NCBI RefSeq assembly: GCF_030506255.1
Contig: NZ_CP113431.1
Location: 4,165,001 to 4,229,000, forward strand
Origin: Nocardioides sp. Arc9.136
Lineage (GTDB): Bacteria > Actinomycetota > Actinomycetes > Propionibacteriales > Nocardioidaceae
Reading direction: 5' to 3'
Length of the DNA stretch: 64,000 nt
Below are positions 40,539 through 48,143 of this stretch, piece after piece; within the stretch, counting starts at the first letter, position 1, and each line of letters starts with the position of its first letter. Position numbers and translations under genes: made by a program. A model generated the notes under the pieces. The model did no database searches. It worked only from the letters and a program-made list of their open reading frames with translations, and was not told where the DNA came from.

Positions 40539-41179
40539 CCGGCGGCCCCGAGGAACGACGCGACGATCCGCAGCCCGTGCTCGGAGAGCACCGACTCGGG
40601 GTGGAACTGCACGCCCTCGAGCGGCAGCGTCCGGTGGCGCACCCCCATGACCGCCCCGTCCTCGGAGCGGGCGGTGACCTCGAGGCAGTCGGGGACGACG
40701 GTGGCGGCAAGCGAGTGGTAGCGCACCGCGTCGAAGCCCTGCGGCAGCCCGGCGAGGACGCCACGGCCGTCGTGGGTCACCCGGGACACCACCCCGTGCG
40801 CCGGCCGCACCCGCTCGACCCGCCCGCCGTACGTCGTCACCAGGCCCTGCATGCCCAGGCAGACGCCCAGCACCGGGCGGGTGCCCGCGACCAGCACCTC
40901 GCGGCCGACCGCGAAGTCGGCCGGCCGGTCGGGGCGGCCGGGACCGGGCGAGAGCACGACGTGCTCGTGCGCGAGGACCTCGTCCGCGGTGACCTCGTCG
41001 TGCTGGACCACGAGCGGCAGCGAGCCGGTCACCCGGGCGACGAGGTGGACCAGGCTCCACGTGTAGGAGTCGTGGTGGTCGACGACGACGACGTCCCGGG
41101 CGGCGGGCCCGCTCGGGGTCCGGCGGGCCGGCTGCGAGGAGTGGAGGCGAGCCCGATGGGACTGGGGGGCAGCTTCCAC
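40535..41179 (-). CDS. pabA: Aminodeoxychorismate/anthranilate synthase glutamine amidotransferase (214 aa)
   Basis: A class I glutamine amidotransferase that releases ammonia for PabB. The domain starts DVVVVDHHDSYTWSLVHLVA. VLSPGPGRPDRP is the oxyanion region, VLGVCLGMQGLV holds the nucleophilic Cys, and VQFHPESVLSEHG has the His and Glu. The GTG at 41177-41179 is preferred because GGAGG stands 10 bases upstream; ATG 41230 would overlap the preceding gene and lacks an RBS. This start lies inside the loop of a strong hairpin (41143-41194), giving an N-terminal extension of ~30 weakly conserved residues. Ends in an ATGA overlap with pabB. Confidence 0.88.
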   Translation of the reverse strand: MEAAPQSHRARLHSSQPARRTPSGPAARDVVVVDHHDSYTWSLVHLVARVTGSLPLVVQHDEVTADEVLAHEHVVLSPGPGRPDRPADFAVGREVLVAGTRPVLGVCLGMQGLVTTYGGRVERVRPAHGVVSRVTHDGRGVLAGLPQGFDAVRYHSLAATVVPDCLEVTARSEDGAVMGVRHRTLPLEGVQFHPESVLSEHGLRIVASFLGAAG

Positions 41180-41194
41180 CGGGCTCGCACCTCC
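41143..41194 (-). promoter_or_regulatory. Hairpin that sequesters the pabA ribosome-binding site
   Basis: Reading the minus strand, GGAGGTGCGAGCCCG pairs with CGGGCTCGCCTCC (13 pairs, one bulged T) around a ~24-base loop that contains the pabA GTG. The GGAGG is the only good RBS for pabA. It begins 4 bases after the TAG of the upstream synthase gene, so it may act as a terminator or as a translation switch opened by upstream ribosomes. Confidence 0.65.
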
Positions 41195-41198
41195 GAGA

Positions 41199-43136
41199 CT
41201 ACCGCGTGGCGGCGGGGTTCCCCGGCTCATCCAGCAGCAGCGACACGACGTAGTCGTGCAGCAGGTCGTAGCCGTGCTCGGTCAGGATCGACTCGGCGTG
41301 GAACTGGATGCCGCGGTAGTGCGGCCCGGCCAGGTGGTGCACGTCGCCCGAGTCCGGGTCGGTGTCGACCCGGACCCCCGCGGGGAGCGCGTCGTCCCTG
41401 CCGACCCGCCCCACGAAGGTGTTGTAGAACCCGACCCGCTCGGTCCGGCCCTCGAGCGGCACCGGCGACTGGGTCCCCTGGAAGACGATGTCCTTGTAGG
41501 CCAGCGGGATCCCGAGCTGGTGGCACAGCGCCTGGTGTCCCAGGCACACCGCGAGGAACGGGCGCCGCTCCTCGAGCAGCTCGGCGACCGCGGCCCGCAG
41601 GTTGGCCATCTTGGGGTCGTCGTCGTCGCGCGGGTCGCCGGGGCCGGGCCCGACGATCACCAGGTCGAACCCGTCGAGGCACCCGGCGACGTACTCCTCG
41701 TGGCGCACGACCTCGCTGGTCATGCCGAGCACGCCGAGCACGTGGCGCAGCATGTTCACGAAGTCGTCCTCGCCGTCGAGGATCACCGCGCTCCGGCCGG
41801 CCAGCCGCGGGTCCGGCGCCGAGCCGCCCTGGTCGGTCAGCCAGAACGACGAGAGCCGCCGGTTGCGGGCGTTGAGCGCGAGCAGCACGTCCTCGTCGTT
41901 GACCAGCTCGGCGACGTTGACGTCGGGGGTCGGCGCCGGCGCCACCAGGCCGAAGGCGCTGAGGATGCCGCCGGCCTTGGCGTGGGTCTCGGCGACCTCG
42001 TACGCCGCGTCGGAGTCGCGCACGAGCGTCGCGCCGGCCGTCACCTTGAGGTTGCCCTCGAGGTCGACGTCGGCGGTGCGGATCACGATCGGGCTGTCCA
42101 CGACCGGCCCCCCGGTCGCGTCGCGGCCGAGCACGGCCAGGGCGGCGCCGTAGTAGCCGCGCCCCTCGGTCTCGTAGGCCTTGATCAGCCGGCAGGCGTT
42201 CTCCACCGGGCTGCCGGTGACGGTGGCGGCGTACATCGTGTCGCGCAGCACCTCGCGCGGGTCCCGGTCGGTGCGGCCGGCGAGGAGGTACTCGGTGTGG
42301 ACGAGGCGGCTCATCGGCTTGAGGAACGGCCCGAGCACCTGGCCGCCCTGGTTGCAGATGTCACACATCATCTTCAGCTCCTCGTCGACGACCATGAAGA
42401 GCTCGTAGATCTCCTTCTCGTCGCGCAGGAACTCCAGGAGCCGACCGCGGACGTCCGCGTCGGGCTCGCGGGGGATGCGGAAGGTGCCGCTGATCGGGTT
42501 CATCCGGACGTCGCCGCCGTGGATGGAGACGTGCCGCTCGGGGCTGGCGCCGATGAGGTAGCGGTCGCCGGTGAAGAAGACGTAGGTCCAGTAGGCGCCG
42601 CGCTCGCGCTCGAGCAGCCGGCGGAACACCGCGAGCGCCTTGGCGGCGCCCCAGTCGGCGACCTTCGCGCGGTAGTGCCGGCCGATCACCAGGTTCGCGC
42701 CCTCGCCCTGGCCGATCTCGTCGCGGATGATCGACTCGACGAGCTTCCCGTACTCCTCGTCGTCGGTCTCGAACCCGCCGCGGTCGGCGAAGGCCACCTC
42801 GGCCTCGTCGATCGCCTCGACCACCTCGGCGACGGAGAACTCCAGCTCGGTCTCGACGTCGACCACGACCAGCGGCGTCCCGTCGTCGTGGGCCTCGAAG
42901 CCGCGCTCGGCGACCTGGCGGAACGGCACCGCGAGCAGCCGGTCGGCGATGTGACCCTCGGCCGGCGGGCCCTCCTCGAGCGGTACGTCGAGCAGGGACT
43001 CGACCACGGAGCGCCGGCCGCCGACGAGCCCGACGCTGTCGCGGTCACCGGCCCGGGTGGAGCGCCGGATGATCGCCCACGCCTCGTGCCCCTGGAGCGC
43101 GGCGATGGCGTCCCGGGCGTTCGGCGTGGAGGTCAT
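41199..43136 (-). CDS. Fused anthranilate/2-amino-2-deoxyisochorismate synthase, PhzE-like (645 aa)
   Basis: A chorismate-binding domain (about 40-420) fused to a glutamine amidotransferase domain (about 440-635). The first domain shows DEIGQGEGANLVIGR, RLLERERGAYWTYV, LIGASPERHVSI, MNPISGTFRIPR, EELKMMCDICNQGG and ATVTGSPVENACRLI. PISGT and the GANLVI stretch resemble phenazine enzyme PhzE more than housekeeping TrpE (PIAGT). The amidotransferase triad is Cys in AVCLGHQALCHQ and His/Glu in IQFHAESILTEHG. PhzE stops at 2-amino-2-deoxyisochorismate, while some relatives make anthranilate; sequence alone does not decide. No other phenazine genes are here. Followed by pabA and pabB on the same strand. 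Confidence 0.85.
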   Translation of the reverse strand: MTSTPNARDAIAALQGHEAWAIIRRSTRAGDRDSVGLVGGRRSVVESLLDVPLEEGPPAEGHIADRLLAVPFRQVAERGFEAHDDGTPLVVVDVETELEFSVAEVVEAIDEAEVAFADRGGFETDDEEYGKLVESIIRDEIGQGEGANLVIGRHYRAKVADWGAAKALAVFRRLLERERGAYWTYVFFTGDRYLIGASPERHVSIHGGDVRMNPISGTFRIPREPDADVRGRLLEFLRDEKEIYELFMVVDEELKMMCDICNQGGQVLGPFLKPMSRLVHTEYLLAGRTDRDPREVLRDTMYAATVTGSPVENACRLIKAYETEGRGYYGAALAVLGRDATGGPVVDSPIVIRTADVDLEGNLKVTAGATLVRDSDAAYEVAETHAKAGGILSAFGLVAPAPTPDVNVAELVNDEDVLLALNARNRRLSSFWLTDQGGSAPDPRLAGRSAVILDGEDDFVNMLRHVLGVLGMTSEVVRHEEYVAGCLDGFDLVIVGPGPGDPRDDDDPKMANLRAAVAELLEERRPFLAVCLGHQALCHQLGIPLAYKDIVFQGTQSPVPLEGRTERVGFYNTFVGRVGRDDALPAGVRVDTDPDSGDVHHLAGPHYRGIQFHAESILTEHGYDLLHDYVVSLLLDEPGNPAATR

Positions 43137-43183
43137 GGGCGAACTCTAGTGAGCGCGCCGGCCGGGCGGCGAAGCCCCGCCAC

Positions 43184-43250
43184 CCGCTGGTCGAGCAGCG
43201 AAGGCCGGCTGACGGCCTGAGCGTGTCGAGACCCGGTGAGGGGCGCATGG
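43184..43250 (+). repeat. Dispersed repeat family 1, copy between the PhzE-like gene and helR
   Basis: Same frame as at 7712-7772: CCGCTGGTCGAGCAGCGA at the left, GTGTCGAGACCCGGTGAGG at the right, with a different centre (GGCCGGCTGACGGCC, itself a small palindrome). About 67 bases. Confidence 0.8.
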
Positions 43251-43256
43251 ACTCAG

Positions 43257-43314
43257 CCATGGTCACCGGATGTCGACACGGCCCGCCGGCGCTCGTCTGC
43301 TCGACCAGCAGGGA
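43257..43314 (-). repeat. Dispersed repeat family 1, diverged inverted copy
   Basis: On the minus strand it reads TGCTGGTCGAGCAGACGAGC, a GC-rich centre, then GTGTCGACATCCGGTGACC. It is the inverted partner of 43184-43250, only 6 bases away, so the pair can form a large cruciform or hairpin in the 180-base gap between the two minus-strand genes. Confidence 0.65.
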
Positions 43315-43316
43315 CG

Positions 43317-45545
43317 TCAGCTGATGGTGGTCAGCAGCTGGGTGGCGCGGGTGAGCACGACGTACAGCGTCGCCCGGCCGGTCAGCGACTCGTCCTCGAT
43401 CTCCTGGGGGCGGACCACGACGATGCCGTCGAACTCCAGTCCCTTGGTGTCCAGGCCGGTCAGCACGACGACGCGGTCCTCGCCCGAGGGCGTGACCGAG
43501 GAGTCGACGGCCGCCCGGGCGCTCGGGGCGTCCGCGGCCAGCTCCGACCACGAGGCGAGCCAGGAGTTGACCTCCGAGCGCCGCGCCACCGGCACCACGA
43601 TGCCGACGGTGCCGCCGACCCGGCCGGCGAGGTCGACCACCGCCGCGCGGGTCGCGGCCTCGAGGTCGGTCACGCCGGTCACCTCGACCGGCTCCACTCC
43701 GGTCGAGCGCACCGCGGTCGGGAGGTCGGCGTCGAGCCCGACGCGCCGGGCGTAGGCCTCGGCGTAGGCGTAGATCTCCGAGGAGTTCCGGTAGTTGGTC
43801 GAGAGGTGGAAGGCGTGGACCTGCTTGCCCTCGAGCGCCGCGGCGCGGGCCGCCTCGGCCTCCTCGCGGACCGGCCAGGAGGACTGGGCCGGGTCGCCGA
43901 CGATGGTCCAGGACGCCGTGCGGCCGCGCCGGCCGACCATCCGCCACTGCATCGGCGTGAGGTCCTGCGCCTCGTCGACGAGCACGTGGGCGAAGCCGTC
44001 GTCCTCGATCCGGTGCTGGGGCGGTGCCCAGGCCCGGCCGGAGGGGGCGTACTCCCGGTCCGAGGCGGTGGTCAGCTCCTGCAGGTCGACCGCGCCCTCG
44101 ATGACCGCGAGCGGGTCGTCGCGCTCGTCCTCGGGCTTGGCCGGCACGTCGCCCAGGGCGTAGCGCAGCTCGTCGAGCAGCGCGACGTCGGCGACCGAGA
44201 GGTCGGTGGCCCCGGCCCAGGACTTCAGCAGCAGCCGCTGCTCCTCGGCCGTGACGACGCCCTCGCCGACCCGGGCGAGGAGCTCGGGGTCGCGCAGCCA
44301 GCCCAGGACGGTCCGGGCGTCGAGCGGCGGCCACCAGGCGACCGCGAAGTCCACGAACCGCTGGTCGGACAGCATCTCCTCGTCGAAGGCCTCGCGGCCG
44401 CGGTCGCGCCCGCGCTCGCCGCGCACCTGCCGCCACATCGCGTCCAGGAGCGTCGGGGCGACCCGGGGCAGCTGCTTGTTGCGGCGGCCCTGCGACATGA
44501 GCTGGCGGCGCAGCCGGCCGAGCAGGCCGCGGTCGAGCACGATCGTGTCGTCGCGCCAGAAGATCCGGAACTGGGTCGGGCTGCCCGGCGCCTGCTGCCG
44601 CGCCGTGCGCCGCAGCAGCTCGGCCATCCGCTCGGTGCCCTTGACGTCGGCGACCGCCGGCTCGTCGTGCCGGGTCGCCCGCACCCCGTCGACGACCTCG
44701 CCCAGGGAGCGCAGCGCCACCGCGGTCTCACCGAGGCTCGGCAGCACCCGCTCGATGTAGCGCATGAACACCCCGCTGGGGCCGACGACCAGCACGCCGC
44801 CGGTCTCGTAGCGGCGGCGGTCGGTGTAGAGCAGGTACGCCGCGCGGTGCAGCGCGACGACCGTCTTGCCCGTGCCGGGACCGCCGGAGATGGTGACCAC
44901 GCCCTTGCCCGGCGCGCGGATCGCCTTGTCCTGCTCGGCCTGGATGGTCGCGACGATCGAGTGCATCGACCGGTCGCGGGCCCGGGAGAGCTGCGCCATC
45001 AGCGCGCCCTCGCCGACGATCGGCAGGTCCAGGCCGGACTCCTCGAGCGCCTCGGCGTCCAGCAGCTCGTCCTCGACGCCGACGACCTCGGGGCCGACGC
45101 AGCGCAGCACCCGGCGACGGATCACGTGGTGCGGCTCGGCCGCGGTCGCCTGGTAGAACACCGCGGCGGCCGGGGCGCGCCAGTCGATGAGCAGGGAGTC
45201 CCGGTCGGCGTCGCGCAGGCCGATGCGGCCGACGTACCGCGGTGCCGCGTCGAGCTCGGGCGTCAGGTCGAGGCGGCCGAAGACGAGTCCCTCGTGGGCG
45301 GCGTCGAGCTGGGCGATCCGCTTCGCGGCCTGGAAGACCATCGCGTCGCGCTCGACGAGCCCGCCCTCGTGCCCGAGCCGGCCGCGCTGGTGGCCCTCCC
45401 GGGCGAGCTGGCGCGCCGCCGCGGCCGAGTCGGCCAGCTGGCGGTAGACGCGGTCGACGAACTCCTGCTCGGCCGCGACCTCGCGCTCCTCGACGGACCG
45501 ATCCGCCGACCGGTCGTCGGACTGGGACTGCTGCTGTTCGGACAA
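43317..45545 (-). CDS. helR: HelD-family RNA polymerase recycling ATPase, HelR type (742 aa)
   Basis: A UvrD-like superfamily 1 ATPase that frees stalled RNA polymerase from DNA and, for HelR, rescues rifampicin-bound enzyme. The N-terminal coiled coil (EREVAAEQEFVDRVYRQL, about 18-60) is the arm that enters the polymerase channel, with RLGHEGGLVERDAM after it. Walker A is ISGGPGTGKTVVALHRAAYLL, Walker B region is HVLVDEAQDLTPMQWRM, and later motifs are STNYRNSSEIYAYAE, KGLEFDGIVVV and YVVLTRATQLL. A TTG at 45543-45545 with GGAG 9 bases upstream fits the usual N-terminus; an in-frame ATG at 45623 is possible. Single gene, flanked by repeat copies downstream. Confidence 0.88.
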   Translation of the reverse strand: MSEQQQSQSDDRSADRSVEEREVAAEQEFVDRVYRQLADSAAAARQLAREGHQRGRLGHEGGLVERDAMVFQAAKRIAQLDAAHEGLVFGRLDLTPELDAAPRYVGRIGLRDADRDSLLIDWRAPAAAVFYQATAAEPHHVIRRRVLRCVGPEVVGVEDELLDAEALEESGLDLPIVGEGALMAQLSRARDRSMHSIVATIQAEQDKAIRAPGKGVVTISGGPGTGKTVVALHRAAYLLYTDRRRYETGGVLVVGPSGVFMRYIERVLPSLGETAVALRSLGEVVDGVRATRHDEPAVADVKGTERMAELLRRTARQQAPGSPTQFRIFWRDDTIVLDRGLLGRLRRQLMSQGRRNKQLPRVAPTLLDAMWRQVRGERGRDRGREAFDEEMLSDQRFVDFAVAWWPPLDARTVLGWLRDPELLARVGEGVVTAEEQRLLLKSWAGATDLSVADVALLDELRYALGDVPAKPEDERDDPLAVIEGAVDLQELTTASDREYAPSGRAWAPPQHRIEDDGFAHVLVDEAQDLTPMQWRMVGRRGRTASWTIVGDPAQSSWPVREEAEAARAAALEGKQVHAFHLSTNYRNSSEIYAYAEAYARRVGLDADLPTAVRSTGVEPVEVTGVTDLEAATRAAVVDLAGRVGGTVGIVVPVARRSEVNSWLASWSELAADAPSARAAVDSSVTPSGEDRVVVLTGLDTKGLEFDGIVVVRPQEIEDESLTGRATLYVVLTRATQLLTTIS

Positions 45546-45715
45546 CGCTTTCGATCTCCACTCGTGGCGACGTCCACGCGGGCTCCGCCACCGGTCGTCG
45601 CACCCGGAGCGGCAAGTGGACAAGCGTAACCGGGGCCGCGGACGGTCGCCGACGGGTTCACCAGAACGTCACACGGGGCCCGCGCCGGGCGGGCCGCTGT
45701 GGGATCCTGCGGCCC

Positions 45716-47047
45716 ATGCCGACACCCCCGCCGAGCGGCGCCCTGGCGGCGTACGTCGACCAGCGCGGCCGCGCGCTGTGGCGGGCGGCGTGGCTGCTGG
45801 TCGGCGAGCCGGACGACCCGGACCGCGCCGAGCGGCTGGTGGCCGACGCGCTGCGGCGGGCCGGGCGGCGTGCCCACCTCACCGACGGCTCGGCCGACGC
45901 GGCAGCACCCCTGGTGCGCGACGGGCTGGTCGCCGCGCTCCCCCGCCACCGGCCCGCCCCGCGCGGCGCACGGGAGGTCGAGGACCCCGCCGACGCGGTC
46001 GACCGGGCGCTCGCCGCCCGCCCGCGTCGCGACGTGCCCCGCACCCCCGACCTGGCCGGCCTGCTCGCCGAGGCCACCCGGAGGGCCCGGCGCGGCCGGC
46101 GGGCCCGCGTCGTCGGCGCGATCGCGGTGGCCGCGACGGTGGCGGTGGCGGTCCCGCTCGCCCCGCGCTGGGTGGAGGGCTCCCGGCCGGTCGCGGCCGT
46201 AGGCGAGGCGCCCACGGGGTCGGTGGTCGAGGTGTCGACCGGGTGCCGCACGCGCGCCGACGGGGAGCTCGACCACCCCGACTTCCTGCTCGGCGAGGCG
46301 GCCTGGGCGCGGTTCTGCGTCGTGGGCGGCTCCTACCCGCGACCGATCGGCTCGGCGCTCGTGCCGGACGCCGTGCTCACCGACGGCGCCGCGACGCTCG
46401 TCCGCGGCTGGCAGCGCGCGGCCGGGTCCGACGAGCCCTGCCGGCCGACCCCGTCGGCCACGAAGCTGGCGGTGCAGGTCGGCTTCGAGGACGGCACCGT
46501 GGCCGAGGTGTACGGCGAGACGTCGGCCTGTGCGGCGTACACCCGGCCGGCCCCGTCCGCCCGGGTCGTCCCCGGCGGCCAGGTCTACCGCGAGCTGATG
46601 ACGGCCCTGGCGGCCCAGGAGTCGCCGGCCGGCGCCAGCGGGTCGACCGCGACCCCGTCCTGCCCGGCTGCGGCCCCGGAGGCGGCCGGACCGGTGACCG
46701 ACGGGCCGGCCACCGGGCTGACGGCCACGGCGGCCGCGGCGGCCGTGCTGTGCACCTACGACCCCGCGGACGGCCCCGGCGCCGCCCCGCGGAGCACCGC
46801 GCTGCGCGCCACGGACGCCGAGCGCGTCCGGGTGCTCGCCCTCGGCGCCTTCGACCCCACGCCCGGGGCCTGCACGCCCGACCCGGCGGCCCCGGCGCAC
46901 GCCGTCGTCGTCGCGGGCCGCGACGGCGCGACGTACGAGATCGGCCTGGACCGCGGCGCGTGCGACGCGGTGTCGGTGGACGCGGACCGGCTCGGCGTCT
47001 CACCGGCGCTGGCGGCGGCGCTCACCGCGCTGGCGGCCGGCTCCTGA
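45716..47047 (+). CDS. Sigma-region-2-like / transmembrane / extracytoplasmic protein of unknown function (443 aa)
   Basis: Residues 10-80 (ALAAYVDQRGRALWRAAWLLVG, then DPDRAERLVADALRRAGRRA) look like a degenerate ECF sigma region 2, as in SigE-type openings, but no region 4 follows. Residues about 88-130 are a basic linker, RRARRGRRARVVGAIAVAAT begins one membrane helix (about 131-148), and the remaining ~290 residues should be outside. That part has Cys at several places (STGCRTR, ARFCVVGG, DEPCRP, TSACAAY, PSCPAA, VLCTYDP, GACTPD, RGACDA), likely disulfides. GATCCT lies 7 bases before the ATG. No family was recognised. It could be a repurposed sigma/anti-sigma-like sensor; that is speculation. 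Confidence 0.65.
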   Translation: MPTPPPSGALAAYVDQRGRALWRAAWLLVGEPDDPDRAERLVADALRRAGRRAHLTDGSADAAAPLVRDGLVAALPRHRPAPRGAREVEDPADAVDRALAARPRRDVPRTPDLAGLLAEATRRARRGRRARVVGAIAVAATVAVAVPLAPRWVEGSRPVAAVGEAPTGSVVEVSTGCRTRADGELDHPDFLLGEAAWARFCVVGGSYPRPIGSALVPDAVLTDGAATLVRGWQRAAGSDEPCRPTPSATKLAVQVGFEDGTVAEVYGETSACAAYTRPAPSARVVPGGQVYRELMTALAAQESPAGASGSTATPSCPAAAPEAAGPVTDGPATGLTATAAAAAVLCTYDPADGPGAAPRSTALRATDAERVRVLALGAFDPTPGACTPDPAAPAHAVVVAGRDGATYEIGLDRGACDAVSVDADRLGVSPALAAALTALAAGS

Positions 47048-47107
47048 TGCGACGAACTGTTACCGAACCCTGACTCGGCCGTGGACGTCGTGTTGACCGT
47101 CCGCCCG

Positions 47108-47262
47108 TAGCGTTCTGGTCATCGGCAGGGCGACCTGCCTGGCAGCGAGGAACGACACGGGCCACCGGGGGGATGGCTCGCGTGCGGCGCCGGGGGGCGC
47201 CGAGCGTCCTCGCCCGTCGAGACCCGTCCGGCGCCTTTGGGGGACCGCCGGACGGGTTTCGT
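47108..47262 (+). ncRNA. Candidate small RNA or orphan leader ending in an intrinsic terminator
   Basis: A -10-like TAGCGT (47108-47113) is followed by ~110 bases with hairpins GGCAG/CTGCC, GCCA/TGGC and GGCG/CGCC, the last two enclosing GGGGGG, then a perfect terminator stem and TTT. No gene follows on this strand (the next is the crotonase, convergent), so the terminator has no coding partner beyond the gene ending at 47047. On the opposite strand the two loops become CCCCCC, reminiscent of the actinobacterial 6C RNA, but the terminator polarity favours the plus strand. Confidence 0.35.
47223..47258 (+). terminator. Intrinsic terminator
   Basis: CCCGTCCGGCG (47223-47233) and CGCCGGACGGG (47246-47256) form an 11-pair perfect stem around a 12-base loop, followed by TTTCGTCGTC. 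It is the only classical Rho-independent terminator I see in the window. Confidence 0.8.
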
Positions 47263-47272
47263 CGTCTCCCGG

Positions 47273-48046
47273 CTACTTCTTGCGCGACAGGAACGCCGTC
47301 ATCGCCTCGCGGGCCTCCTCGGACCCGAAGAGCCGCGCGCTCCGCGCCGCCACGTCGTCGCCGAGCCGGTCGATCCGCTCGAGCAGGTCCTCGGCCAGCA
47401 GCGCCTTGCTCTCCCGCAGGCCCTGCACCGCACCGGTCGCGAGCGAGGCGCAGACCCGCTCCACCTCCGCGTCGAGGGCGTCGGCCGGCACCGCCCGGGT
47501 CACCAGGCCCATCCGCTCGGCCTCGGTGCCGGTGAAGGTCTCCCCCGTCAGGAAGGTGTACGCCGCGGCGCGCGACGTCAGCCGCGGCAGCACCGTGAGC
47601 GAGATGACGGCGGGGGCCAGCCCGAGCTTGACCTCGGTGAGCGCGAAGGTGGCGTCCTCGACGGCGACGACGACGTCGGCGGCGGCCACCAGCCCGATCC
47701 CGCCGGCGCGCACCGCGCCCTGCAGCCGCAGCACCACCGGCTTCGTCGAGCCCACGACGAGCCGCTGCAGGCGCACGATCCCGCGCGGGGCGTCCTCGGA
47801 GCCGGCCGCCGAGGCCTCGGAGAGGTCGGCGCCGGAGCAGAACACCGAGCCCTCCGCGCGCAGCAGCACCACCTTCGCCGCCGGGTCGGCCTCGGCGCGC
47901 TCGAGGCGGTCGCCGAGCTCGGCCACCAGCCGCGCGGACAGCGCGTTGCGGTTGTGCGGGGAGTCGAGGGTGATGGTCGCGACCTGGTCGGCGACCGCGT
48001 AGTGGACCAGCTCGTCGGGCTGGGCTGGCTGCTGGGCGTCGGGCAT
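47273..48046 (-). CDS. Enoyl-CoA hydratase/isomerase (crotonase) family protein (257 aa)
   Basis: A crotonase-fold enzyme, probably hydrating enoyl-CoA in fatty-acid or amino-acid breakdown. VATITLDSPHNRNALSARLV opens the fold. The oxyanion-hole pieces are SVFCSGADLSEAS and LQGAVRAGGIGLVAAADVVVA. In the second stretch the usual catalytic Glu position carries Ala/Gly (RAGGIGLVAA), while FALTEVKLGLAPAVISL has the later Glu. ATG at 48044-48046 with CAGGAT six bases upstream. The weakening of one catalytic Glu means hydratase activity is not certain; an isomerase or other acyl-CoA chemistry is possible. Preceded by the family-2 hairpin. Confidence 0.88.
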   Translation of the reverse strand: MPDAQQPAQPDELVHYAVADQVATITLDSPHNRNALSARLVAELGDRLERAEADPAAKVVLLRAEGSVFCSGADLSEASAAGSEDAPRGIVRLQRLVVGSTKPVVLRLQGAVRAGGIGLVAAADVVVAVEDATFALTEVKLGLAPAVISLTVLPRLTSRAAAYTFLTGETFTGTEAERMGLVTRAVPADALDAEVERVCASLATGAVQGLRESKALLAEDLLERIDRLGDDVAARSARLFGSEEAREAMTAFLSRKK

Positions 48047-48073
48047 GGACGCATCCTGCCCGACCCGTGGCCC

Positions 48074-48123
48074 GCCTCGTGATGCCCGGCGCGCGCCCCG
48101 GCGCGCGCTGGGCATCACGAGGC
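48074..48123 (-). repeat. 50-base near-perfect palindrome, repeat family 2 copy 2
   Basis: Two 24-base arms with a single G-T pair around a 2-base loop, starting GCCTCGTGATGCCCGG. It matches the element at 12306-12355 at all but a few positions and, like it, follows a minus-strand stop codon closely (20 bases after the molybdoenzyme stop). Confidence 0.85.
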
Positions 48124-48143
48124 GGCCTTGGGTCAGCCAGGGG

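Noticed and set aside
41199..43136. A complete phenazine biosynthesis cluster
   Set aside because: Only the PhzE-like synthase is present; neighbours are pabA, pabB, zwf and helR, none of which are phzA/B/D/F/G.
47108..47233. 6C RNA on the minus strand (CCCCCC loops)
   Set aside because: The terminator and -10-like hexamer are on the plus strand, and no T-run ends the minus-strand version. Kept only as something to test, not called.
47173..47535. A short plus-strand open frame starting ATGGCTCGC after a G-run
   Set aside because: It runs through the intrinsic terminator and then antisense to the crotonase gene, and its sequence is Arg/Pro shadow. No homology.
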